From Burkholderiaceae bacterium (GTDB lineage Bacteria; Pseudomonadota; Gammaproteobacteria; Burkholderiales; Burkholderiaceae_B), in contig JAJOJF010000034.1 in NCBI GenBank assembly GCA_021208885.1, forward strand, positions 1 through 41,001: a stretch of DNA of 41,001 nt, written 5' to 3'. The notes below the pieces were generated by a model, which saw only the letters and a list, made by a program, of their open reading frames with translations, was not told the DNA's origin and ran no database searches. The translations under genes were made by a program, and so were the position numbers. This document shows positions 16,540 through 24,761 of the stretch, piece by piece; position 1 is the first letter of the stretch; every line of letters starts with the position of its first letter.

Positions 16540-18050
16540 GACGCGACTCCGGTGAAGATTGTTTCAAGCAAAGCACGAATTGGCACCCATTCAAAGAACA
16601 GTACAAATGTGCCCAGCGCAGTGAACATGAGAGGCACCAGACAAAACAACGGCGCTTCAGCTAGCCCGAATCGACGCAGGCTGGTGCTGTCATGATCGTC
16701 GTGGTGATCATGATCGGCATCTTCTTTTGGTGGCGCGAGCAAGAAAGCTCGGATCACTGGCGGAAGCAAGTAGGCCACGTTTAAAAGCGTGCTCACGAGC
16801 AGCACCACAATCATGATGGCGTGGTGAGCTTCGACGGCACCTAGCATCAGGTTCCACTTGCTCCAGAAACCGCCCAACGGGGGGGCGCCAATAACAGACA
16901 GCGCACCCAACAGGAACGCAAAAAACGTGATCGGCATCTTGCGCCCTAAACCGTCCATTTGCGGGATCTCGCTTTTATGGGCAGCGACATAGATAGCACC
17001 AGCACAGAAAAACAGCGTGATCTTGCCAAACGCGTGCATGACAATGTGTAGTCCGCCACCCATGATGGCTAGCTCATTGGCCAGCATGGCGCCAAGCACG
17101 ATGTAGGACAGTTGGCTGACTGTCGAGTAGGCCAGTCGCGCCTTGAGGTTGGTTTTTTGCAAGGCTACGATGGAGGCCGACAGCAACGTGAATGCTGCTA
17201 CCCACATGATGAGATCGCTACTCCAGAGGCTTTGCAAGTAATCGAGGCCGAAAAGATACACGCTGACTTTAAGCACCGTGAACACACCGGCCTTAACCAC
17301 AGCTACTGCATGTAGCAAGGCACTGACAGGTGTCGGTGCGACCATGGCCGACGGCAGCCACCGATGAAATGGCATAAGCGCAGCTTTGCCGATGCCGAAC
17401 ATGTAAAGAATCAGCAGCACTGCTCCAATGCCACGGCTGACGTTGTCCTGCAGGATGCCGCCAGGCACGAAATCCAGCGTACCAGCCATAAACCAGGTCA
17501 CGAGCATGGCCGGCAACATCAAGCCAATGGAGGTGCCCAACAACAGGCCAAGGTAGATCCTCGCGCCACGCTTGGCCTCTTCGTTGCCTTTGTGCGCCAC
17601 CAGCGGGTATGTTGAGAGCGACAAGACCTCATAAAAAATAAATAGCGTGAACATGTTGTCAGCAAACGCCACGCCAAGAGCAGCAAAGATCGCAATCGAG
17701 AAACACGCAAAAAACCGGGTTTGGTTTTTTTCATGAGCGCCCCGCATGTAGCCAATGCCATAGAGCGAGGTCACCACCCAAAGGCCCGAGGCGACCAAAC
17801 CAAAGATCATGCCTAGGGGCTCGACGGCAAACGCCAAGGGCAACCCGGGCATGATTTCAAATAGCACCACGCCTGGCCTGCCACCCGCGTTGACTGAGGG
17901 TAAGATAGATAGGACGGTTAGAAACACCAGCACAGCTGATGCCACCATCAAACTGTCACGCAGATTGCGGTTGGCACCCGTCAATGCAATGACGAGCGCG
18001 CCCACGAGCGGGATGGCCAGCGAGGCAAGGATCAATGTCGTGTCGTTCAT
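16536..18050 (-). CDS. Mrp-type antiporter subunit D homologue (second, D2)
   Basis: A 504-residue polytopic protein of the proton-conducting NuoL/M/N/MrpD family. The key charges are present: Glu141 in TM5 (FYEVLSLSTYPLVA), Lys222 in TM7 (GIGKAALMPFHRWLP) and Lys253 in TM8 (VVKAGVFTVL). A later HAFGKITLFFCAGAI segment carries another membrane lysine. A His/Asp-rich loop (DADHDHHDDHD, around residue 440) lies between late helices and could bind metal, although that is speculation. It overlaps D1 and the small membrane protein gene by four bases each. Confidence 0.9.
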   Translation of the reverse strand: MNDTTLILASLAIPLVGALVIALTGANRNLRDSLMVASAVLVFLTVLSILPSVNAGGRPGVVLFEIMPGLPLAFAVEPLGMIFGLVASGLWVVTSLYGIGYMRGAHEKNQTRFFACFSIAIFAALGVAFADNMFTLFIFYEVLSLSTYPLVAHKGNEEAKRGARIYLGLLLGTSIGLMLPAMLVTWFMAGTLDFVPGGILQDNVSRGIGAVLLILYMFGIGKAALMPFHRWLPSAMVAPTPVSALLHAVAVVKAGVFTVLKVSVYLFGLDYLQSLWSSDLIMWVAAFTLLSASIVALQKTNLKARLAYSTVSQLSYIVLGAMLANELAIMGGGLHIVMHAFGKITLFFCAGAIYVAAHKSEIPQMDGLGRKMPITFFAFLLGALSVIGAPPLGGFWSKWNLMLGAVEAHHAIMIVVLLVSTLLNVAYLLPPVIRAFLLAPPKEDADHDHHDDHDSTSLRRFGLAEAPLFCLVPLMFTALGTFVLFFEWVPIRALLETIFTGVAS

Positions 18051-19549
18051 TGTCCGCCCCCCATCAAATCAAAAGCTTCCATGTTTGCCAGACTTAAGGG
18101 CAGATCCGGGTCGATGCCAAACCAGATATTGGCTGCAACCAGCACCCATAGCGTGATCAGGACCGGCATCGGGGCTTCTTGCCGTTTGACGTCGTCCAGG
18201 CTGCCGTTGGAAGGCACCTTGAAGTAGGCTGTCTCAACAACTTTCCAAATGTAGACAACAGCCATCAGCGAACTGGTCAGAATCAAAATAGTCAACAAGA
18301 TGCCCAACCCAGGTTCTTCGAGCACGGCCTGAATCAGATACCACTTACTGATAAAGCCGGCGGTCAGTGGCACGCCAATCAATGACAGGCCAGCGATTAC
18401 AAAGCCCAGCGTTGTGAGCGGCATGCGACGCCCAAGCCCTGCAAGCTGATCGAGGCTTGAGCTACCAAAACGCAGCACAATGCCAGCTACAGCGACAAAC
18501 AGTGCCGCCTTCATTAATGCGTGGTTAAAGAAATGCACCACTGCAGCGGTAATGCCAGCGCTACTCGCTAGCGAAATAGCCAGAACAATGTAGCCAATTT
18601 GGGCCACGGAGGAGTAGCCTAGCATGCGCTTTAAGTCGCGTTCGAACATGGCCACAGCCGAACCTACCAAGAACGCAGCTACACAAAGAGGAATCAACAG
18701 GGATGACAGGAAATAGGCTTGTTCACCCAGGTTAGGCAGAAGCACTACAAAGTCAAACCGCAACATGACAAACAGCGCCACTTTGGTTGAGCAAGCTGCG
18801 AAGAATATCGCTACCGGAGTAGGGGCAAACTGGTACGCATTGGGCATCCAGGCATGCATTGGAAACAGCGCTGCTTTCAGTGCCAGGCCCAGCACCAGGA
18901 ATCCACCGGCAATAAGAACGGGCAGTGTGTCTGACACATCAGCCAAGCGCTCAGCCATATCAGCCAAGTTAAGCGTACCGGTCATCATGTACAGATAGCC
19001 CACGCCAATAAGATAAAACGTCGCTCCAGTTGTGCCAGTGACCAAGTAAGTAAAGCTAGCAGTCAGTGCGCGGCGGTTAGGCCCGTTGGCCACCATGACG
19101 TAAGAGGCCAACGATGAGATTTCCATGAAGACGAAGACGTTAAAGGCGTCACCCGTGACGGCAATGCCGATCAAGCCAGCCATAGCTAGCAGCCAGCATG
19201 AGTAAAGCAAGGATTGATGTTGCTCGCCAACCTCGCTGTCCATGCTTTGGCCACCAGCCGCCAAGGCAGCCAGTGATGCGCCGCTAATGATTAACACCAT
19301 CAATGCTGAGAAGGGCCCTATTGTCAGGCCGATACCGAACGGCACTGGCCAGTTGCCAAGTTCATAGTAGATCGTGCCGGATTGCAAGACCTGCGTGATT
19401 AATCCGATGGCGATTAGAAAGGTCAGGGCGCTTGTGAGTGTGGCTATAAGCCAAGGCAGTCTGCCCTGGCTAGCGACCATGGCAAGTAGCGGTGCTACGA
19501 ACAGGGGCACCACGACCACGAGGATAGGAAGTTGTTCGAGTAATGTCAT
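18047..19549 (-). CDS. mrpD: Cation/proton antiporter subunit D (MrpD, D1)
   Basis: A 500-residue membrane protein of the MrpD/NuoN-like family with about 14 hydrophobic segments. It has Glu143 (FMEISSLASYVMVANG), Lys225 (LALKAALFPMHAWMPNAY) and Lys256 (STKVALFVML), the proton-path residues of the family. Following mrpC directly with a four-base overlap is the standard position of mrpD, so among the three D proteins this one is the best candidate for the true MrpD. It would act in the inner membrane, coupling proton entry to Na+ or K+ export. Confidence 0.93.
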   Translation of the reverse strand: MTLLEQLPILVVVVPLFVAPLLAMVASQGRLPWLIATLTSALTFLIAIGLITQVLQSGTIYYELGNWPVPFGIGLTIGPFSALMVLIISGASLAALAAGGQSMDSEVGEQHQSLLYSCWLLAMAGLIGIAVTGDAFNVFVFMEISSLASYVMVANGPNRRALTASFTYLVTGTTGATFYLIGVGYLYMMTGTLNLADMAERLADVSDTLPVLIAGGFLVLGLALKAALFPMHAWMPNAYQFAPTPVAIFFAACSTKVALFVMLRFDFVVLLPNLGEQAYFLSSLLIPLCVAAFLVGSAVAMFERDLKRMLGYSSVAQIGYIVLAISLASSAGITAAVVHFFNHALMKAALFVAVAGIVLRFGSSSLDQLAGLGRRMPLTTLGFVIAGLSLIGVPLTAGFISKWYLIQAVLEEPGLGILLTILILTSSLMAVVYIWKVVETAYFKVPSNGSLDDVKRQEAPMPVLITLWVLVAANIWFGIDPDLPLSLANMEAFDLMGGGQ

Positions 19550-19908
19550 GCTTGCTCATCCAGTCGACGTGTGTCGGCTTCTTCGACTGAGCCGTATTCC
19601 TCGCGAATGCGAATGGCAATCGCAAGACCCAGAGCAGTTACAGCAATGCCGACTACGATGGCGGTCAGAATCAGCACCTGTGGCAACGGGTTGGCAAACA
19701 ATTGATCCGGCGATGGTGGACCGCGGAAGATAGGTCCCGTGCCGCCTTCGACCTTGTCCATGGTAATGAATAGAAGAAAGACCGCTGACTGAAAGATTCC
19801 AAGCCCAATCATGCGCTTGACGTAATTGCCGCTGACAATCACGGCATACAGGCCAACGACCAACAAGAGAATGAAGACCCAATAGTTGTAAAGTCCGAGT
19901 AGCGTCAT
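19546..19908 (-). CDS. mrpC: Antiporter subunit C (MrpC/NuoK-like)
   Basis: A 120-residue protein with three transmembrane helices, homologous to NuoK of complex I. The landmarks are GLYAVIVSGNYVKRMIGLGIFQSAVFLLF in the first half and DPLPQ-type DQLFANPLPQVLILTAIVVGIAVTALGLAI in the second. It is followed by a charged cytoplasmic tail. The start at 19908 is 11 bases after the stop of the MbhDEF-like fusion gene and its stop overlaps mrpD by four bases. Confidence 0.92.
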   Translation of the reverse strand: MTLLGLYNYWVFILLLVVGLYAVIVSGNYVKRMIGLGIFQSAVFLLFITMDKVEGGTGPIFRGPPSPDQLFANPLPQVLILTAIVVGIAVTALGLAIAIRIREEYGSVEEADTRRLDEQA

Positions 19909-19919
19909 CTGCGAGCCCT

Positions 19920-20921
19920 CTAGGCTTGGTAGGTGGGGCGATTGGCAATCGCGTTAAAGATCATTACGAGCACCGTGGTTACGGTCAGGCCAACACCGAA
20001 CTCGACAAGCAAAATACCGACATATTGGCCCGTCACCGGATTTGACCAGAGCACGTTGTAGTCAAGAAAATGACCACCTAAGAGCATGCAGACGATCCCC
20101 ACACCGGTGTACAGTGTCGCACCTAAGGCTGCCAAGCGCAGCATGATGCGCTGTGGCATCGCTGCTTCTGAGCGATCAGCGCCTTCGAGAATGCCGTAGA
20201 GCATGACGGCTGCGGCAAACAAAGCACCAGCGGAGAAGCCCCCACCCGGGCTGTATTTGCCATGGAACTGCACCAAAAGTCCAAACAGCAACAGAATGGG
20301 AATGATCAGTTTTCCCACTATCCGCAAAATCACATGATGCTGAACGCCACGAACTTTTTGGCCAAGCTGCTCACCGGACAATGACTGTTTGCTTTTAGGC
20401 TTAAAACTCAAAACAGACAGAACACCGATGCCGGCAGTGAAGATAACCAGCACCTCACCCAAGGTATCGTAGCCGCGGAAGGAGGCCAGAATGGCGGTCA
20501 CGATGTTGGGAATATTGATGTATTCGGGGGTTTTCTCGATATACCAAGGTGCCACATGTTGATGCACAGGGGCGTTGATGTCGCCAAGCACAGGTTGTTC
20601 GAATGTCGCGACAAACAGAACTATAGAGAGTCCGATCAGTGCAACGATTGGCAGCCAGTTGGTGTTCATCTTGACGGTTTCTTTTTCTGCGGTGAGCGCC
20701 AAGGCCCCCATGAAAAGCACGGTTGACACCCCAGCTCCCACGGCCGCCTCGGTCAGTGCTACATCAGCGGCATCCAGAATAAAAAAGTTTGATGCCATTA
20801 ACAGGCTAAAAATCCCGAACCACATGCTCGCGACGAACAGATTGCTGGACATAATGGTGGCAATTGCAACGATGGCCACCATGGTCAGCGTAAAAAGCCC
20901 AAGAATGGTCTCAAGCATCAT
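19920..20921 (-). CDS. Fused antiporter subunit: DUF4040 (MbhD-like) + MbhE-like + MrpB domains
   Basis: A 333-residue membrane protein with three parts in order. Residues 1-80 are a DUF4040/MbhD-like module (DAADVALTEAAVGAGVSTVLFMGALAL). Residues 85-170 are an MbhE-like module ending in FRGYDTLGEVLVIFTAGIGVLSVL. Residues about 190-333 are MrpB (LLFGLLVQFHGKYSPGGGFSAGALFAAAVMLYGI). In standard Mrp systems the first two parts are the C-terminal third of the large MrpA. Here they are cut from any NuoL-like part and joined to MrpB. ATGATG at 20921/20918 overlaps the mrpG stop. The frame extends upstream to 21056 but that part lies within mrpG and is not family-like. Confidence 0.9.
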   Translation of the reverse strand: MMLETILGLFTLTMVAIVAIATIMSSNLFVASMWFGIFSLLMASNFFILDAADVALTEAAVGAGVSTVLFMGALALTAEKETVKMNTNWLPIVALIGLSIVLFVATFEQPVLGDINAPVHQHVAPWYIEKTPEYINIPNIVTAILASFRGYDTLGEVLVIFTAGIGVLSVLSFKPKSKQSLSGEQLGQKVRGVQHHVILRIVGKLIIPILLLFGLLVQFHGKYSPGGGFSAGALFAAAVMLYGILEGADRSEAAMPQRIMLRLAALGATLYTGVGIVCMLLGGHFLDYNVLWSNPVTGQYVGILLVEFGVGLTVTTVLVMIFNAIANRPTYQA

Positions 20922-21232
20922 TGCTGTTTCTCCCCATCCAGAAGAGGCTCGGTGCCGCCAAGCAGGGCGGTATTGGCCAACGCATATGAAGAAACCGGTG
21001 CTGTGAATAGTAAGAACAACAAGATGGCAAATAACTTGAAGGTGGCGAGAGACCATCCAGCCATGACCATTAAACCAAGCAGCACCAAGATCGTGCCCAA
21101 GGTCTCGGTCACGCTGACGGCATGCATGCGAGTGTAAAGGTCAGGCATGCGCAACACGCCGATGCCGCCCACCACCACGAAAAAGCTACCTATACCAAGT
21201 AATAGCCATGAAATCATGTCCAAGACCATCAT
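20918..21232 (-). CDS. mrpG: Antiporter subunit G
   Basis: A 104-residue protein with three transmembrane helices. The family core GIGVLRMPDLYTRMHAVSVTETLGTILVLLGLM is intact, ending in a short acidic tail. It overlaps mrpF by four bases (ATGA) and the fusion gene by four. Its role in the complex is structural; in Mrp and Mbh complexes it sits with subunits E and F in the sodium-translocating part. Confidence 0.93.
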   Translation of the reverse strand: MMVLDMISWLLLGIGSFFVVVGGIGVLRMPDLYTRMHAVSVTETLGTILVLLGLMVMAGWSLATFKLFAILLFLLFTAPVSSYALANTALLGGTEPLLDGEKQQ

Positions 21233-21519
21233 GATGACGCACCTGTTTGGTCTTTTTGTTGTGACTGACGAGCCTCACGATTCTGCACAAACTGCAGTAT
21301 CGCTAGCACGCCAATGAAATTGATCAGCGCGTAGGCCAGTGCAAGATCAAGGAAATCAGGACGACCCATGATCATGGCCACGACGGCAACGAGCAAAACA
21401 GTTTTTGTGCCAAACATGTTCATCGCCAAAACCCGGTCGTAAACGCCGGGACCGAGCAACCCTCGTATGACGGCCATGAACATGGTGACCACAATGGCCA
21501 AGCCAGCAGCAATCAGCAT
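21229..21519 (-). CDS. mrpF: Antiporter subunit F
   Basis: A 96-residue protein with three transmembrane helices. The family region is GPGVYDRVLAMNMFGTKTVLLVAVVAM followed by FLDLALAYALINFIGVLAI. The conserved Asp of GRPDFLDLALAYA is present; an acidic residue here is implicated in sodium movement in the family. The start shares one base with the mrpE stop (TAATG) and the stop overlaps the mrpG start. Confidence 0.93.
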   Translation of the reverse strand: MLIAAGLAIVVTMFMAVIRGLLGPGVYDRVLAMNMFGTKTVLLVAVVAMIMGRPDFLDLALAYALINFIGVLAILQFVQNREARQSQQKDQTGASS

Positions 21520-22001
21520 TATTTGTCTCCAAACCCAGGCAAGGCAGCCACTCTGTCATTCATGTCGCCATTGACGACACCTTCAGCACCTTCTGCAGTA
21601 AGTGCGTGCACAGTGATGAGTCCATTGTCATCAAGGTCAGTGGTCAAGGTTCCAGGGGTCAGCGTAATAGAGTTCCCAAAAATTACTCGGCGCACTTCAC
21701 CTTTGCTTTTGGATTGAACTTGCACCATTTTGGGGCTGATGGGCATGGTGGGCGACAAGACGATTTTGGTGACCTGAATGCTGGACACCACAATCTCTTT
21801 AATCAGCCAGCCCCAGTAGCTGATCACTTTGAAGCCAAGGTGAACAGGCACAGATTCATGATCGATGGTTTCGAACCGCCTGGTTAGCCAAATGACTAGC
21901 AAGCAAGACGCTGCGCCTAGGGCCAGCATCAACGGGAGATACAGACCTGACCAAAGTAGCCAAAGTGCTGCAAGGGTGATGAACAAGACAACTATGTGCA
22001 T
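21519..22001 (-). CDS. mrpE: Antiporter subunit E
   Basis: A 160-residue protein with two or three N-terminal transmembrane helices, then a soluble domain at about 70-155. Family landmarks are YWGWLIKEIVVSSIQVTKIVLSP and NSITLTPGTLTTDLDDNGLITVHALT. It is the first gene of the ten-gene operon. The ATG at 22001 follows a GAGG Shine-Dalgarno at the right distance. The frame is open up to 22181, but nothing upstream looks like the family. See the separate entry for an unusual ribosome-binding-like sequence at 22051-22058. Confidence 0.92.
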   Translation of the reverse strand: MHIVVLFITLAALWLLWSGLYLPLMLALGAASCLLVIWLTRRFETIDHESVPVHLGFKVISYWGWLIKEIVVSSIQVTKIVLSPTMPISPKMVQVQSKSKGEVRRVIFGNSITLTPGTLTTDLDDNGLITVHALTAEGAEGVVNGDMNDRVAALPGFGDK

Positions 22002-22050
22002 TTGGGAGCCACCTCGTTGTTGGTTTCTCGCCCGAATACTAGCAGTTTGC

Positions 22051-22058
22051 TCACCTCC
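22051..22058 (-). promoter_or_regulatory. Very strong Shine-Dalgarno without a standard start, upstream of mrpE
   Basis: On the minus strand, GGAGGTGA is an eight-base perfect match to the 16S anti-Shine-Dalgarno, about 50 bases before the mrpE ATG. No ATG, GTG or TTG stands at the right distance downstream; the nearest candidate is CTG. A short frame through that CTG (and a GTG at 22054) ends at TAG 21992-21994, just past the mrpE ATG. Flanking GCCCGA (22030-22035) and TCGGGC (22059-22064) could pair across it. Confidence 0.3.
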
Positions 22059-22186
22059 TCGGGCTAAACCCTTTGAAGATGGCAGACAATCGGGATGGCA
22101 TTGATACCGGATTATGGCAGATGAACGCCGCAAACGCTCAATGCATGTGGCACGCGCTTTGCTTGTCGGTGCAGTGCGCAAAAATC

Positions 22187-22215
22187 TTGCATAAAGCGCC
22201 GCGCGCCGCTAATGT
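22187..22215 (+). promoter_or_regulatory. Candidate sigma-70 promoter for the amidase gene
   Basis: TTGCAT (22187-22192), a 17-base GC-rich spacer, then TAATGT (22210-22215) gives a passable -35/-10 pair about 55 bases before the amidase ATG. Both boxes deviate from consensus. The rest of the 267-base divergent gap shows no other clear signal. Confidence 0.3.
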
Positions 22216-22268
22216 CGATTGCAGGATTGTTGTATTAGCCAGCTTAACTAACGTCAAATAGGACCATC

Positions 22269-23690
22269 ATGACGAGACAAGATGCTTTTATGACCATGAC
22301 CGAGATAGCCGATGCCTTGGCGCACGGCCAATTTACGTCTGTTGAAATTACTCGGCTTTATCTCGATCGAATTGCAAAGGCCAATGGCAAGCTACACGCT
22401 TACGTCAGTGTTGATGAGGATTTGGCCATCTCGATGGCACGAGCCGCAGACGAGCGGCGTGCCAAGGGCGTTTCGTTAAGCCAGCTTGATGGTGTGCCAT
22501 TTGCTGCCAAAGATCTGTGTGAACTTAAGGGCACCGTCACGACTGCTGGATCGCAAGCCTGGATTGATAGACGCAGTGAACTAGACTGCACTGCGCTTAT
22601 GAAATGCCTGCAAGCCGGCATGGTCATGCTTGGTAAAACTCACATGGTTGAGTTTGCGTTCGGTGGCTGGGGCACTAACCCAATCATGGGTACGCCCTGG
22701 AACCCTTGGGACCTTCAAACTCACCGAGTACCTGGCGGCTCTTCGAGTGGCTCCGGGGTGGCTGTGGCTGCCGGACTTGCGCCAGCGGCTATCGGATCAG
22801 ACACGGGCGGCTCAGTCAGAATTCCTTCCGGGTTAAACGGACTGACTGGTCTTAAAACCACCCGTGGGCTCATCAGCTTGCATGGTGCTGCATCCCTTTC
22901 ATTTACGCTAGACACCATTGGCCCCATGGTGCACAGTGCCGAAGATGCGGCCCTTTGGACGGCGATCATGGCGGGTCCTGACCCGTTGGACAAAAGCAGT
23001 CTGAACCACCCGCCGTTTGTTTGGGACATAACCTCGACTTTGCCCGCTAAGCCATTGCTTGGCGTCAAGCTTGGGGTTTTACCGCCTGAGCAGTATCCAA
23101 TGGGGGTCGATCCAGATGAGCTAGCTGCTTTTGAGGCAGTGTGCGCGACGCTAAAAACGCTCGGTGCCGTCATCGAACCGCTGCGGCTGCCGTTTGATTT
23201 CCATGACCTGATGGTGCGCAACGGTCAGATTATCGCTGCTGAAGCTTACGCACTGCACCAAGCTTACATTGAGGATGAGAACCTGCCGCTTGGCCAGTAT
23301 GTTCGCCAACGGATCTTGGGCGGCAAATCAATAACGGCCGCTCAATATATTGAGGCGATCAAACACCAGAGAGCTAGCGGCGCACAATACGTCCATCTCA
23401 TGCAAGGCTTTGCTGCCTTGATCACACCGACATTCCCGTTTCCTGCCATACCGTTGACCGAAGTCGATGAGGCCCAGACCCCCATGGCCGCGTTTTGTCG
23501 GGCGGGCAACTATCTGGCCACATGTGGCTTGGTACTGCCGGCGGGACTCTCTAAGAATGGCTTGCCTTTGAGCGTGCAATTGATGGGCAAACCGTTTGAC
23601 GAGGTCAATATTCTGAAACTAGGTGTGGCAGTGCAGGCTGTAACTGATTGGCACCGCCAGCGCCCCGACCTTGATACCCTTGGTATCTAG
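22269..23690 (+). CDS. Amidase-signature-family hydrolase
   Basis: A 473-residue enzyme of the amidase signature family, hydrolysing a C-N amide bond. The Ser-cisSer-Lys triad is complete: Lys81 (FAAKDLC), Ser158 (GGSSSGSG) and the nucleophile Ser182 (SDTGGSVRIP). The protein is not GatA in context, since gatC and gatB are absent, and the length and C-terminus suit a stand-alone amidase. The gene is divergent from the antiporter-allA operon. Because allA yields urea and glyoxylate, a link to ureide nitrogen use is conceivable but unproved. The ATG at 22269 was chosen; a second ATG at codon 8 is possible. Confidence 0.92.
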   Translation: MTRQDAFMTMTEIADALAHGQFTSVEITRLYLDRIAKANGKLHAYVSVDEDLAISMARAADERRAKGVSLSQLDGVPFAAKDLCELKGTVTTAGSQAWIDRRSELDCTALMKCLQAGMVMLGKTHMVEFAFGGWGTNPIMGTPWNPWDLQTHRVPGGSSSGSGVAVAAGLAPAAIGSDTGGSVRIPSGLNGLTGLKTTRGLISLHGAASLSFTLDTIGPMVHSAEDAALWTAIMAGPDPLDKSSLNHPPFVWDITSTLPAKPLLGVKLGVLPPEQYPMGVDPDELAAFEAVCATLKTLGAVIEPLRLPFDFHDLMVRNGQIIAAEAYALHQAYIEDENLPLGQYVRQRILGGKSITAAQYIEAIKHQRASGAQYVHLMQGFAALITPTFPFPAIPLTEVDEAQTPMAAFCRAGNYLATCGLVLPAGLSKNGLPLSVQLMGKPFDEVNILKLGVAVQAVTDWHRQRPDLDTLGI

Positions 23691-23771
23691 TGACTCGGCT
23701 AATTGGGATTAAAAAGCGCTAAAATCGAGGGCTTTCCCGAATATTCGCGACTTTTACTTAAGGAGTGGAAG

Positions 23772-24095
23772 GTGCCGATCTATGCTTATCGATGCTCGAA
23801 TTGCGGTCACGAGCAAGACGTGCTGCAAAAGATGTCGGACGCGCCGCTAACCCAATGCCCGGCATGTGGACAGTCGACCTATGCCAAGCAGGTAACTGCT
23901 GCCGGTTTCCAGCTCAAGGGGTCGGGTTGGTATGTTACCGACTTTAGAAATAATGGCTCAAAGTCAGGAGCTGGTGCGAACAAGCCTACGGAAACCAAAG
24001 AGTCGGCAACGTCTGCGTCTTCAACGACAGCCGACTCAGCACCGGCTGCACCAGCGGCGCCAGCCCCGACTGCAGGCGCGGTTAGCTCAACATAG
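23772..24095 (+). CDS. FmdB/CxxC-type zinc-ribbon regulatory protein
   Basis: A 107-residue protein. The N-terminal zinc ribbon (Cys8, Cys11, Cys29, Cys32: CSNC and CPAC) is typical of the FmdB_CxxC_SSSS family, and a variable tail rich in Ala, Ser, Thr and Pro fills the last 35 residues. The start is GTG at 23772, because the family begins M-P-I-Y-A-Y and because AAGGAG at 23760-23765 is six bases upstream. It precedes the DUF502 gene and aspS, a common Burkholderiales order. The molecular role is not established. Confidence 0.9.
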   Translation: MPIYAYRCSNCGHEQDVLQKMSDAPLTQCPACGQSTYAKQVTAAGFQLKGSGWYVTDFRNNGSKSGAGANKPTETKESATSASSTTADSAPAAPAAPAPTAGAVSST

Positions 24096-24151
24096 CCTGG
24101 CAAGGGGTCAAGGCCTGCCTTGATTCGTCGCGCCGGGCGCACTGGAACAAC

Positions 24152-24757
24152 ATGCGGGCTTTCAAGCGTTATCTCATCGCCGGGTTGCTGATTTGGGCGC
24201 CCTTGGTGATTACAGCCTGGGTGGTGACTTTGTTGGTCACCACTCTAGAAGAGATCGTGCCCGAAGCTTTGTCGGCTAAAGCTTTGTTTGGCGTTGACAT
24301 CCCGGGATTCCGAATACTGATTGTCCTGTCAGTGTTGATATTGACGGGTTTGTTTGCTGCGAACTTTATCGGCCGCAGTCTTGTTGAGCGTTGGGAGCAG
24401 TTGCTAGGCCGTATTCCATTGATTCGCTCGATCTACAAGTCGGTCAAACAAGTCGGTGACACAGTGCTCGCACCAAACGGCCAAGCATTTCGCCGGGCGG
24501 TGCTAGTGCAATTTCCACATGCTGGCAGTTGGACGGTGGCTTTAGTCACTGGCACACCTAGTGCGGCGGTAGCCAAACATCTCGAGGGTGATCACATCAG
24601 CGTATATGTGCCTACTACTCCAAACCCCACATCGGGGTACTTTTTAGTGGTGCCGGCGAGTCAAGCCGTTGAGTTGGATATGACAGTTGACACTGCCTTG
24701 AAATACATTGTTTCCATGGGGGTGGTTGCGCCCCCAAAGACGCTTGAAGGAGCATGA
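24152..24757 (+). CDS. DUF502 family membrane protein
   Basis: A 201-residue protein with two N-terminal transmembrane helices (about 8-30 and 54-74), followed by a soluble region at about 80-190. The conserved segment IPLIRSIYKSVKQVGDTVL and later PTTPNPTSGYFLVVP are hallmarks of DUF502. Its function is unknown in general. The stop comes four bases before the aspS ATG, and the aspS Shine-Dalgarno (GAAGGAG) lies within its last codons, so the two genes are very likely co-transcribed. Confidence 0.92.
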   Translation: MRAFKRYLIAGLLIWAPLVITAWVVTLLVTTLEEIVPEALSAKALFGVDIPGFRILIVLSVLILTGLFAANFIGRSLVERWEQLLGRIPLIRSIYKSVKQVGDTVLAPNGQAFRRAVLVQFPHAGSWTVALVTGTPSAAVAKHLEGDHISVYVPTTPNPTSGYFLVVPASQAVELDMTVDTALKYIVSMGVVAPPKTLEGA

Positions 24758-24761
24758 CTGA

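Noticed and set aside
20575..21006. A 143-codon plus-strand frame opposite the antiporter fusion gene
   Set aside because: Antisense to conserved membrane-protein genes; its composition (Ser, Ala, Thr, Met-rich) is what antisense of such genes gives.
22269..23690. GatA subunit of tRNA amidotransferase
   Set aside because: No gatC or gatB next to it, and the protein fits a stand-alone amidase; GatA cannot be fully excluded without a tree.
24108..24123. Hairpin TCAAGG/CCTTGA between the FmdB-type and DUF502 genes as a terminator
   Set aside because: The stem is only 6 bp and no T-run follows; the genes are probably co-transcribed.
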